A stretch of DNA of 22,132 nt, taken from assembly GCA_964435595.1 (NCBI GenBank), contig CAYSZV010000028.1, positions 1 through 22,132 on the forward strand, in the 5' to 3' direction. Position numbers and translations under genes: made by a program. The notes beneath the pieces are model-generated. The model was not told where the DNA came from and did not search any database. It saw only the letters and a program-made list of their open reading frames with translations. Positions 15,152 to 22,132 of the stretch are shown piece by piece (within the stretch, counting starts at the first letter, position 1; every line of letters begins with the position of its first letter). Source of the DNA: Izemoplasma sp964435595 (GTDB lineage Bacteria; Bacillota_I; Bacilli_A; Izemoplasmatales; Izemoplasmataceae).

Positions 15152-16315
15152 ATGAAAAGAACATTCTTCGAACGGTCTAGTGATTTTCTTCTTGCTGTGA
15201 TTAGACCTATAGTAACAATGATTATGAGAAGGGAATTAAAAGTTGTACATTCTGGAGATGTGATTTCTAGAAAAAGTGATCCATTTATTGTGATTAGTAA
15301 TCACTTCAATACATGGGATGCATTTGTTTTATCAAAGAATATCAAGAAACCAATTCGCTTCGTTGCAACTGAAATTGCATACTTAGATTTACCCAAAAAA
15401 ATTGGAATGAAGTTTATTGCTAAAACGATTCGTAAAAGAGTTGGTAAAAGTGACATTATGGCAATTAGAAAAATATATGATTATTTAAATAAAGGATACT
15501 CAATCGGTATTTTTCCTGAAGGTGATAATACATTTAGTGGTAAATCAATTGGAATATTTGAAAACACAGGTAAGTTATTTAAGAAAACTGGTGTCGATAT
15601 CATATTATGTAAACAGCAAGGTGGATATTTATCACAACCACGTTGGGCTGACAATTTCAGTAAAAAAGGAATTGTCCATACACATACTGAAACTCTAATT
15701 AGAAAAGAAGACTTAGAGAACTATACTCCACTAGAAATTAACCATATTGTTGAAAAAGCATTGGATAATAATGACTATGATTTTCAACGTGAGCAAATGT
15801 ATGATTTTAATAGAAAAAACCGAGCGGAAGGTATTGAACGTTTGGTATACTACTGTAACAAATGTCATAGTGTTTTAACTGTTTTTGGTAAAGGTCACGA
15901 TATTCTATGTAGTAAATGTGGTAAAATTGGAGAGATTAACCAGTATGAATTTATTGAAGGTAATGAGTTTGATAATCTCGTTGATTATAATGAATGGCAA
16001 TATACCCATATTGAAGATGTGATTGAAAGTGAATTTGTGTTTGTTGTTCAAATGAATATTGTAAACACTAGCAAACTAGTGAACAAAAACTTAGGACGCT
16101 ATAGATTACATTATAAAGATAAGGTTTTAACATTATCAAATAATAAAAGTGTTCATCGCTTTGACATAGAGAAAATAAAATACCCTGTTAATACCCTGAG
16201 ACATTCATTTAGTTTCGACTATGAAGAAATGACATATAATTTTAAAGAAATAAGACATCAGTTTGTTTTATATGAAATGTGCAGATATCTCAATGGTACA
16301 TATAAAAGAAAATAG
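15152..16315 (+). CDS. PlsC-like lysophospholipid acyltransferase with C-terminal zinc ribbon
   Basis: 387 aa, against about 200-250 for ordinary PlsC (1-acylglycerol-3-phosphate acyltransferase). The acyltransferase domain (about 1-215) has the NHx4D motif N50-H51-FNTW-D56 and the acceptor motif F121-PEG-DNT; an amphipathic or hydrophobic N-terminus (FLLAVIRPIVTMIM) should hold it to the membrane. After it comes a zinc ribbon, C235-x2-C238 and C253-x2-C256, then about 130 residues ending in a strand-rich section (GRYRLHYKDKVLTLSNN...) and a final helix, which resembles a PH/GRAM-like fold. The extra domains are unusual. ATG 15152 is preferred over GTG 15143 because AGAGGTG is the ribosome site. 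The PH-like gene follows 8 bases later. The role in phosphatidate synthesis is probable but the acceptor could differ. Confidence 0.9.
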   Translation: MKRTFFERSSDFLLAVIRPIVTMIMRRELKVVHSGDVISRKSDPFIVISNHFNTWDAFVLSKNIKKPIRFVATEIAYLDLPKKIGMKFIAKTIRKRVGKSDIMAIRKIYDYLNKGYSIGIFPEGDNTFSGKSIGIFENTGKLFKKTGVDIILCKQQGGYLSQPRWADNFSKKGIVHTHTETLIRKEDLENYTPLEINHIVEKALDNNDYDFQREQMYDFNRKNRAEGIERLVYYCNKCHSVLTVFGKGHDILCSKCGKIGEINQYEFIEGNEFDNLVDYNEWQYTHIEDVIESEFVFVVQMNIVNTSKLVNKNLGRYRLHYKDKVLTLSNNKSVHRFDIEKIKYPVNTLRHSFSFDYEEMTYNFKEIRHQFVLYEMCRYLNGTYKRK

Positions 16316-16323
16316 GTGGTAAT

Positions 16324-16749
16324 ATGAGATTTGAAGTAAAGATTGATTATTGGATTAAATTAATTTTATGGCTTTGTGTTATAGGTGTTTTTCCAGCATT
16401 CTTCTTTGTGCCAGAAGACGAAATGTTTATTATATTTATTACTATAGTGCTAATGGCACTCCTAATTTTACCCTTGATGTATTACTCTTATTATGAACTG
16501 AGAGAGGACCATTTATATATTAGGATGTCTGTAATAGGTATGAAAATAAAATATGCAGATATCACTGGAATACGTTCCGGAAAATATAGTAAAACAAATA
16601 ACATGGCTTTCAGTTTAGATGCTGTAATTATTGAAAGATCAAAAAAAACTCTTGGAGAAATTTCGGTTTCTCCACTAGAAAAAGAAGTTTTTATGCTCGA
16701 ATTAAAGCGCAGATGTCCCTTATTAAACGATTTTGGAGTGTTTGAATAG
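16324..16749 (+). CDS. Two-helix membrane protein with bacterial PH-like domain (YyaB type)
   Basis: 141 aa. Two hydrophobic helices (about 11-29 and 36-56) are followed by a beta-rich domain: YYELREDHLYIRMSVIGMKIKYADITGI, then MAFSLDAVIIE, ISVSPLEKEVFMLELKRRCP. This is the pattern of the bPH/YyaB-like (DUF1200) family of unknown function. The PH-like domain should face the cytoplasm. The start codon follows AGGTGG, which overlaps the end of the acyltransferase gene, so the two are co-translated and may act together at the membrane. The last codons form the left arm of the terminator. Confidence 0.85.
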   Translation: MRFEVKIDYWIKLILWLCVIGVFPAFFFVPEDEMFIIFITIVLMALLILPLMYYSYYELREDHLYIRMSVIGMKIKYADITGIRSGKYSKTNNMAFSLDAVIIERSKKTLGEISVSPLEKEVFMLELKRRCPLLNDFGVFE

Positions 16750-16762
16750 ACACTCTTTTTTT
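16736..16762 (+). terminator. Terminator after the PH-like gene
   Basis: GAGTGT (16736-16741) pairs with ACACTC (16750-16755), then seven T. The stop codon is in the loop. Confidence 0.85.
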
Positions 16763-16795
16763 CATAAATTATTCATATGTTTTGATATTGGTAAA

Positions 16796-16804
16796 TGTTA
16801 TAAT
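16796..16804 (+). promoter_or_regulatory. Extended -10 promoter of the metalloprotease operon
   Basis: TGT-TATAAT, 22 bases before the start codon at 16826, whose ribosome site is GGAGGG; no good -35 box. Confidence 0.6.
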
Positions 16805-16825
16805 TAGAAGACTGGAGGGTACAAT

Positions 16826-19666
16826 ATGAAGAAGCTTATACTAACAATAACTCTTTTGTTATTAACGTTTGTATCATTTAATATGGTTTTTGGTGATACA
16901 TTAGCACAAGAAACACAATTCAATAATATTACTATTTTTATTAGGTTTAATGATGAGACTGATTATGAAGCACCATATGACTACACTTATTATGATGATA
17001 TGTTCAATGCGATTGATCAGCCTAGTTTGAAAAACTATTATTTAGAAGTATCTTATGGTGCTTTGACAATTGATAGTTTTATACCTACAAATAATGGGAA
17101 TATTATTTTTTACACGGATACCTATGATCGAGAATACTTTGAGCCATATTCTGAATTAAATCCAGATGGTGTACCAGAAAATGGGCAAGCTGAACGCGAG
17201 CATAATTTGATTAAGAGAGCATTGGATTATGTGGATGAAAGCAATTTAATTCCAGATGAAATGGATTTAGATGTCAACAATGATGGTGAAATTGATAGTG
17301 TAACATTTATGATTTCAGGTGAAGATAATGGATGGAATAGTTTGCTGTGGCCTCATAAGTGGGAACTTTATTCATTTACAAATTATAATGGTGACTTTGA
17401 TGCCGATGCACCGGTTATTAATGGTGTTAATGCTTATCGATACACTTGGGAATTATTAGGAAATTCTCAGTCATATGAAAATCAAGTGGATGTTGGTGTG
17501 CTAGCACATGAAACATTTCATTTATTGGGTGCTCCTGACCTATATCATTATTATGAATATTTAGATGTAACTCCGGTTGGATATTGGGGACTTATGGAAT
17601 ATGCAGGAGAAATCCCTTCTCATATGCTTGGCTATATGAAGGAACATTACGCAGGATGGATTGGCGATGTGACTGAAATTACAGAAAGTGGAAGTTACAC
17701 TCTGTATCCAATGCAGGATAATACAGAAAACATGTACAAAATATACACAGGTATAGCCAATCAGTGGATTTACTTAGAATACAGAGATGACGAGGGATAC
17801 TATGAATCACAGTTGCCTTATAGTGGACTGTTGGTTTATAGAGTGAATACAGGGATTGAAGGAAATGAAAGTGGTAGTTACGATGAATTCGGAAATCCTA
17901 CCGATGAAGTATTCATATTCCGACCTGGAATGGATGATATCATTGAACCGATCATATTGGAAGATATTGAAGGGATTGATGGTAGTGTTTATTATGCAGC
18001 TTTATCAGATAAAGGAACTCATAATACTGAAATAGGGTTGGGAACAACCATCCCGATATTTTCTTCAGAAGGAGCAATATTGAATATACGTATCTATAAT
18101 GTGGTTGAAGAAAATGGGTATATCACGTTTGATGTGTATATGGATCCACAGATTGAATTAATCAGTGAAGACTATTCTCTAGTCGGAGAAGATGTATTGT
18201 TGTATGATTCGAATTTGATGGATTATGAAGTTCGTATTAGAAATATAGCTAGTAATTTTACAGCATATTATACATTAGATGGTACAACTCCAACTTCTTC
18301 AAGTGATGAGTATATTCCTGGTGATGTGATTGATATTGATGCAAGAAATAATATTGTGACTGTTGCTTTATATGATGGAACGGAATTGGTTACAATCATC
18401 TCTGAAGAGTACGATTTCACAACTGTGATTGAAAGTGATCATAACCCATATCAGGATAATGTGAATCGATTCTATTATTTTGATTTCGGATCAGATATCA
18501 GATACACTTTACGATTTAGTGATTTAAGTGAAACAGAAGCTGATTATGATTATTTATATGTTGAAGTGAATGATACAATCGAAGAGTTTACTGGAAATGA
18601 GATGCAAGGATATAATCAGGAATTTGTCTCGGATGAATTGCTTATCCGTTTTTATACTGATGAATATGTAAATCAATACTTTGGTTTCTTAGCTGAGATT
18701 GAAGCGGAAGAAGTAGGATTATCACTTCTTGGTGACAATGAGATGTTAGTGACTGTATATGAACCATTTGTAGATCCAGGAGCTGAAATTACAGGAACTG
18801 ATTCTACAGAATATACCTTATCTGTTGTTGGAGATGTTGATGTTGATACTTTAGGTGAATATACACTTACTTATCAAATATTAGATAATACTGATACAGT
18901 AATTTTAGAACAAGAGAGAACAGTGCTTGTTGTTGATGATGTTGCTCCAGTTATGGAATTAATTGGCGAGGATGAAATCAATACTGAAGTGTTGTTTGAC
19001 TATATTGACCAGTTTGTTACGGTTAGTGATAATTATGATTCAGAATTGATTGTAGTAACTAGTGGTGAAGTCGATACAACAATTTTGGGAACAACTGTGA
19101 TTACCTACACTGTAGTTGATAGTAGCGGAAATGAAACAGTTGTAGTTAGAACAGTTCATGTAGTGGATACAACTGCTCCAACTGGAATCATTAATGATGG
19201 TGTGGATACGATTCAAAAAGGGGAAGAATGGGTGGATGGAAATGTTCTAGTCACTGATAATTTCTCAGACGATTTGGAAATCACTATAGAAGGAACAGTA
19301 GATACATCAAAACGTGGTGAATATACCATTACATATATTGTAAAAGACGACTCTTTAAACGAATTGATTTTAACAAGAATTGTTACAATTACAGATCCTA
19401 AAACTCCTATTCCTGAAGTAGTTTGTAATGAAATGATTACTACATTATCAACTGATGATACGTTGATAATACTGCCTTGTTACATCTCAGGTAAGAGAAT
19501 GGAAACAGATCAAAGTGATGTCTCAATGACTGTAGGAATCCATGAAATATTACACTATATTGAATTGAATGGAATTCGTTACGAACATAGGATATTCTAT
19601 TATGTGTATGAAACAGGGACAACGATTGATCCGGTTGCTTATATTGAAAGGAGGAGAGAATATTGA
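16826..19666 (+). CDS. Secreted M6-type zinc metalloprotease with Ig-like (DUF5011) repeats
   Basis: 946 aa. A signal peptide is clear (KK, then LILTITLLLLTFVSF, cleavage near residue 23-30). The protease domain has the zinc motif H228-ETF-H232-LLGAPDLY followed by GYWGLMEYAG, as in the M6 (immune inhibitor A-like) family; E229 is the catalytic base. An EF-hand/dockerin-like calcium loop DVNNDGEID lies near 149-157. After about 470 come a chitobiase-C-like segment (YYTLDGTTPTSSS), a CUB-like domain (about 550-630) and three DUF5011 Ig-like repeats (about 633-702, 703-778, 779-854), each with a D-x-F-x-D-P/G or E-x-W-x-D-G entry and a Y-x-[IV]-x-Y-x-V-x-D exit. The end has two cysteines and no LPxTG or transmembrane anchor, so it is released or held by the repeats. 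The stop overlaps the next gene by four bases. Confidence 0.93.
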   Translation: MKKLILTITLLLLTFVSFNMVFGDTLAQETQFNNITIFIRFNDETDYEAPYDYTYYDDMFNAIDQPSLKNYYLEVSYGALTIDSFIPTNNGNIIFYTDTYDREYFEPYSELNPDGVPENGQAEREHNLIKRALDYVDESNLIPDEMDLDVNNDGEIDSVTFMISGEDNGWNSLLWPHKWELYSFTNYNGDFDADAPVINGVNAYRYTWELLGNSQSYENQVDVGVLAHETFHLLGAPDLYHYYEYLDVTPVGYWGLMEYAGEIPSHMLGYMKEHYAGWIGDVTEITESGSYTLYPMQDNTENMYKIYTGIANQWIYLEYRDDEGYYESQLPYSGLLVYRVNTGIEGNESGSYDEFGNPTDEVFIFRPGMDDIIEPIILEDIEGIDGSVYYAALSDKGTHNTEIGLGTTIPIFSSEGAILNIRIYNVVEENGYITFDVYMDPQIELISEDYSLVGEDVLLYDSNLMDYEVRIRNIASNFTAYYTLDGTTPTSSSDEYIPGDVIDIDARNNIVTVALYDGTELVTIISEEYDFTTVIESDHNPYQDNVNRFYYFDFGSDIRYTLRFSDLSETEADYDYLYVEVNDTIEEFTGNEMQGYNQEFVSDELLIRFYTDEYVNQYFGFLAEIEAEEVGLSLLGDNEMLVTVYEPFVDPGAEITGTDSTEYTLSVVGDVDVDTLGEYTLTYQILDNTDTVILEQERTVLVVDDVAPVMELIGEDEINTEVLFDYIDQFVTVSDNYDSELIVVTSGEVDTTILGTTVITYTVVDSSGNETVVVRTVHVVDTTAPTGIINDGVDTIQKGEEWVDGNVLVTDNFSDDLEITIEGTVDTSKRGEYTITYIVKDDSLNELILTRIVTITDPKTPIPEVVCNEMITTLSTDDTLIILPCYISGKRMETDQSDVSMTVGIHEILHYIELNGIRYEHRIFYYVYETGTTIDPVAYIERRREY

Positions 19667-20178
19667 AAAAGATAATTGTTTTGTTATTCTTTATCCTTCT
19701 ATTAACTGCATGCACTCCAAAAGGTGAAGTGAACTTAGAACATGGAGTTGATACTGTTGAAGTGTTTGGAACACATGAGTTGATGGGTTGCGTAGTTACA
19801 ATTGAAGAAGTTGATTATCAAATGGAGATTGTATTAAACACAATTGATTTGGATACAATTGGAGAATATGTTGTGGAATACAGTCTTGAAAAAGAGAATA
19901 GAGATTATGTTTGTCAACGTGTTGTTTTTGTGGTTGACCAGACAAGCCCTATCTTGACTTTATTACCTGGCAGAAATACAATATATCAAAATGAAACTTG
20001 GATTGATGGTGGAGTGGAAGTAGTAGATAATTATGATCAGGATCCCACTGTAGAAATGATTGAAAATACGATTGATATTTCGACACCCGGGACGTATCAA
20101 GTAACCTATCAAGCAACCGATCATTCTGGTAATACTTCTCAGATTACTAGATTTGTTCATGTATTGGAGAGTGATTAA
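19663..20178 (+). CDS. Lipoprotein with DUF5011 Ig-like domain
   Basis: 171 aa. The signal peptide ends in a lipobox, LLTAC (cysteine at 17), so it should be lipid-anchored on the outer face of the membrane. Residues about 95-168 form a DUF5011 repeat (NETWIDGGVEVVDNYDQDPTVE, then GTYQVTYQATDHSGN), the same domain as in the protease upstream. The preceding segment, with a Cys pair (MGC and YVC), resembles the Cys-pair tail of the protease. Translation starts at a TTG overlapping the TGA stop of the protease gene (TTGA), with a strong AAAGGAGG about 9 bases upstream. It is probably a surface partner or docking protein of the protease; this is inference. Confidence 0.88.
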   Translation: MKKIIVLLFFILLLTACTPKGEVNLEHGVDTVEVFGTHELMGCVVTIEEVDYQMEIVLNTIDLDTIGEYVVEYSLEKENRDYVCQRVVFVVDQTSPILTLLPGRNTIYQNETWIDGGVEVVDNYDQDPTVEMIENTIDISTPGTYQVTYQATDHSGNTSQITRFVHVLESD

Positions 20179-20179
20179 A

Positions 20180-20548
20180 TTGAAAAAACTTATTGTTGTT
20201 TTAATGATTGTATTGTTGGGTGCTTGTAAACAAACAGATGTAAGCGAACAAGTTGAAGAATTTTCTTTTAATGGTAAGACATATATTTATAGTGACACAA
20301 CTTCACTAGGATACGATTTGTTTAATGGAAATGGACATTTGATGGAAGTGAAATGTGATGAGTATTGTATTATCTCTTTTGAAATTGATGATGATATATA
20401 TATCATTTCAGGGACTAGCGAATCATATGATATTTCTAAGAATGGTATGGTTATCCTGATTGATGGCGAGGATTCTGTACCTACTGGTATGGAAATGCCT
20501 GATTGGAATGATGATGTGTTACCTCTCATCAAAGCATATAAAAAATAA
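20180..20548 (+). CDS. Small lipoprotein of unknown function
   Basis: 122 aa with a TTG start one base after the previous stop, preceded by GGAGAG. The signal peptide (KKLIVVLMIVLLGAC) ends in a lipobox with the cysteine at 15. The mature part is acidic, with a CDEYC cysteine pair (KCDEYCIISFEI) and no domain that I recognise. It is the third gene of the protease unit and shares the TTG start and lipobox style of the one before it. An ATG further upstream in the frame (20153) is rejected because it would bury the signal peptide. Confidence 0.82.
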   Translation: MKKLIVVLMIVLLGACKQTDVSEQVEEFSFNGKTYIYSDTTSLGYDLFNGNGHLMEVKCDEYCIISFEIDDDIYIISGTSESYDISKNGMVILIDGEDSVPTGMEMPDWNDDVLPLIKAYKK

Positions 20549-20569
20549 GCGACTTTGGTCGCTTTTTTT
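20547..20569 (+). terminator. Terminator of the protease-lipoprotein operon
   Basis: AAGCGAC (20547-20553), loop TTTG, GTCGCTT (20558-20564), T run to 20569. It overlaps the stop codon. Confidence 0.9.
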
Positions 20570-20577
20570 GTTATAAT
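20569..20577 (+). promoter_or_regulatory. Extended -10 promoter of the kinase-like gene
   Basis: TGT-TATAAT directly after the terminator T run, 22 bases before the start codon; no clear -35. Confidence 0.55.
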
Positions 20578-20598
20578 ACAAGGTAAGGAGTTGATGGT

Positions 20599-21159
20599 AT
20601 GGACTTGGTGATATTATTTGGACCACAAGCTGTTGGGAAAATGACAGTTGGTGAAGAATTACAGAAACTCACAGGATTGAAACTGTTCCACAATCATATG
20701 ACAATTGATTTGGTTTTAAAGTTTTTCACATGGGAAGAAGGACAGGATTTAATCCATACTTTTCGTAATGAAATCATGAAGAAAATGGCTTCTAGTAGTA
20801 ATCAAAGGGGAATGATTTTTACTTATGTTTGGGCGTTTAATTCAGAAGACGATTGGACATATATAAATCATGTATGTGATATTTTTAAAGAACACAACAT
20901 ATACTTTGTGGAATTAAATGCAGATATGGAGACAAGATTACATAGAAACTCTTCAGAAAACAGACTTGAAAAGAAATGGACGAAAAGAGATGTTAACTGG
21001 TCGAATCAAGAACTTGTTAAAAGCTTAGATAAATATCGTCTAATTTCAAGAGAAGGAGAAATTCCATATCGTAACTATTTACGTATTGAAAATACGAATA
21101 TTACAGCAAATGAAGCAGCGAATATTATTGTAAATTGTTTTGATTTGGATACTATATAA
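20599..21159 (+). CDS. P-loop nucleoside/shikimate-kinase-like protein
   Basis: 186 aa cytoplasmic P-loop protein. The phosphate loop is GPQAVGKMT (8-16): Met follows the Lys where Ser or Thr is usual, and Thr comes next. From memory the GKMTVG form is conserved in this small-kinase family, so it may not be a defect. KLFHNHMTIDLVLKF follows and is a second conserved patch; RLHRNSSENR and EKKWTKRD are basic patches likely to form the lid. The substrate is unknown; annotation as a shikimate kinase would be over-precise. The ribosome site is AAGGAG before ATG 20599. The pentapeptide gene starts one base after its stop, so the two are co-transcribed. Confidence 0.85.
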   Translation: MDLVILFGPQAVGKMTVGEELQKLTGLKLFHNHMTIDLVLKFFTWEEGQDLIHTFRNEIMKKMASSSNQRGMIFTYVWAFNSEDDWTYINHVCDIFKEHNIYFVELNADMETRLHRNSSENRLEKKWTKRDVNWSNQELVKSLDKYRLISREGEIPYRNYLRIENTNITANEAANIIVNCFDLDTI

Positions 21160-21160
21160 A

Positions 21161-21808
21161 ATGGCAAATAAAAAAAAGAGAAAGCGTCCAATATATAAAT
21201 ATCCACTTGATCAGTATATTGGTGAAGTAATCGTACCAGAAGATACTGATATTATCGACTATAAAGAGTTTTTGGGTTCAAATTTATCTAACCAATACGA
21301 CTATAGAATTGTGTTTGATACATGTGTATTTAATAAAGCAACAGTAACAGAAAATGTATTCAAAAGAAGTGAATTTATCGATTGTACTTTTATCGATTGT
21401 GACTTATCAAATAATGAATTTCACAATTGTACATTTATGCGTTGTGAATTCAAAAATACGAGATTTACCGGCAGTCATTTTATTGAATCATTTATTAGTC
21501 ATGTGTTGATTGAAAAATCTCATTGCAAATATTTGGATTTTGCTGATTGTAAATTGGAACTATGCGAGTTTACAGATTCTTTGTTCCAAGAAGCGAACTT
21601 CTTTGATAATGAAATCAAACATATTTCTTTTTCATCATTAAAACTAGATCAATCCACTTTTTATCAAACATCGTTGAATGGTGTTGATTTAAGTACATCT
21701 GATATATACAATGTCAAAATAGATTTAAAAAGTATTAAAGGAGCTGAGATATCTTCCTTTCAAGCAAGAGAAGTATGTCATTTGCTAGGTATCAAAGTTA
21801 TTGATTAA
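21161..21808 (+). CDS. Pentapeptide-repeat protein with Qnr-like C-terminus
   Basis: 215 aa. After a basic N-terminus (KKKRKRP), residues about 60-190 consist of pentapeptide repeats with the usual C/F/L-centred pattern (CTFIDCDLSNNEFHNCTF, CEFKNTRF, CEFTDSLFQEANF), expected to fold as a right-handed four-sided helix. The end (VKIDLKSIKGAEISSFQA, then LLGIKVI) resembles the last part of Qnr proteins, which shield DNA gyrase from quinolones by mimicking DNA. Chromosomal Qnr-like proteins exist in many bacteria, so this does not prove resistance. It starts one base after the kinase stop without a clear ribosome site, so it depends on coupling. A TTG at 21140 in the same frame is an alternative start overlapping the kinase. 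Confidence 0.88.
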   Translation: MANKKKRKRPIYKYPLDQYIGEVIVPEDTDIIDYKEFLGSNLSNQYDYRIVFDTCVFNKATVTENVFKRSEFIDCTFIDCDLSNNEFHNCTFMRCEFKNTRFTGSHFIESFISHVLIEKSHCKYLDFADCKLELCEFTDSLFQEANFFDNEIKHISFSSLKLDQSTFYQTSLNGVDLSTSDIYNVKIDLKSIKGAEISSFQAREVCHLLGIKVID

Positions 21809-21809
21809 T

Positions 21810-21932
21810 TTAAGGGTATGATTCCATACCTAACAGATTATTTATAGGATTGAACAACCTCGATAACGTGGTAATCTTGCGAGCATTACATCGCATAGCC
21901 CATAAAGCCGCTTCTTCAAATTGACTATTCAA
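21810..21932 (-). pseudogene. Possible remnant of a coding sequence
   Basis: On the - strand 40 codons are open between two stops. They have a protein-like composition with Trp, Cys, Met and aromatic residues (FEEAALWAMRCNARKI and SRLFNPINNLLGMESYP) and a higher GC than the surroundings. No start codon with a ribosome site precedes it. I could not assign a family. The + strand is also open over most of the patch, which weakens the case. The patch contains a hairpin TGCGA/TCGCA and begins with GGTATG (21815-21820)/CATACC (21825-21830), so a structured RNA is the alternative. Confidence 0.25.
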
Positions 21933-21957
21933 TTAAGTGTAGAAGTGTTCACAATGT

Positions 21958-21967
21958 TTGTTATACA
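21958..21967 (+). promoter_or_regulatory. Possible -10 box of the ggt gene
   Basis: TGT-TATACA-type extended -10, about 30 bases before the start at 21996; no good -35. Weak evidence. Confidence 0.3.
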
Positions 21968-21995
21968 AAATTTTAGAGAATAAAGGAGTGTTAGT

Positions 21996-22132
21996 ATGAA
22001 TAATCCATTTTATAGTAAAAGACAATCAGTAAGAGCAAAAAATGGAATTGTCGCAACTAGTGAAGGATTGGCATCTCAAGCTGGTCTGGAAGTTTTGAAA
22101 AAAGGTGGGAATGCAATCGATGCAGCAGTTGC
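21996..22132 (+). CDS. Gamma-glutamyltransferase family protein, 3' end outside the window
   Basis: The first 45 residues are present. MNNPFYSKRQSVRAKNGIVATSEGLASQAGLEVLKKGGNAIDAAVA-type sequence holds the family's opening signature (NG-V-A[TS]-x-LA-x-AG-x-L-KGGNAIDAA). The enzyme belongs to the Ntn-hydrolase group that cleaves gamma-glutamyl bonds of glutathione and related compounds. No signal peptide precedes the domain, so it looks like the cytoplasmic type similar to Bacillus YwrD, not the secreted one. The ribosome site AAAGGAG is 7 bases before ATG. The catalytic Thr and the small subunit lie outside the window. Confidence 0.9.
   Translation, partial: MNNPFYSKRQSVRAKNGIVATSEGLASQAGLEVLKKGGNAIDAAV

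Noticed and set aside
19664..19666. TGA as a possible tryptophan codon (Mycoplasma code)
   Set aside because: This is the only TGA stop among the genes here. Reading through it would add only two or three residues. Tryptophan is TGG throughout and no long gene needs TGA read-through, so the standard code fits.

Overview
The window looks like chromosomal DNA of a low-GC Gram-positive bacterium from the Bacilli/Mollicutes side of the Firmicutes. The AT content is high, promoters are SigA-like, ribosome sites are AGGAGG-type, and the first half keeps the Bacillus-type order ymdB, miaB, ricA (ymcA), mutS, mutL, miaA. The sporulation genes that sit among these in Bacillus (spoVS, cotE) are absent. 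Tryptophan is read from TGG and long genes are not broken by TGA, so the standard bacterial code fits better than the Mycoplasma code. A non-sporulating, wall-poor relative such as the Haloplasma/Izemoplasma lineage would fit, but that placement is inference.

Layout. (1) 1-10714: a housekeeping block on the + strand. It holds YmdB (5' end cut by one or two bases), the tRNA methylthiotransferase MiaB, the regulator RicA, an unrecognised tail-anchored protein with SAP/Rho-N-like repeats, MutS, MsrB, a SAM methyltransferase, a small split-barrel-like protein, MutL and MiaA. MutS and MutL form the mismatch-repair pair; MiaA and MiaB act in sequence to make ms2i6A37 on tRNA. (2) 10711-11635, - strand: an ECF-type vitamin transporter S component followed by a DUF1893 protein, convergent with miaA across a shared bidirectional terminator. 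(3) 11768-13485: a macro-domain/HTH protein and a von Willebrand A protein, each with its own promoter and terminator. (4) 13486-13976: about 490 bp without a gene. (5) 13977-15062: a membrane-anchored protein with an acidic repeat linker ending in a complete HU DNA-binding domain, the most unusual gene here. (6) 15152-16749: an acyltransferase with an appended zinc ribbon and a two-helix membrane PH-like protein. (7) 16826-20548: a secreted M6-type metalloprotease with Ig-like repeats and two small lipoproteins, tightly coupled. (8) 20599-21808: a P-loop kinase-like protein and a Qnr-like pentapeptide-repeat protein. (9) 21996-end: the start of a gamma-glutamyltransferase.

Most transcription units end in clear intrinsic terminators. 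Many begin at extended -10 promoters (TGN-TATAAT) with poor -35 boxes. No rRNA, tRNA, CRISPR array, insertion sequence or intact prophage gene was seen. The best candidates for new biology are the HU fusion, the tail-anchored SAP-like protein, the macro/vWA pair with an altered ADP-ribose loop, the acyltransferase fusion, the 490-bp gap, and a short compositionally odd patch before ggt.
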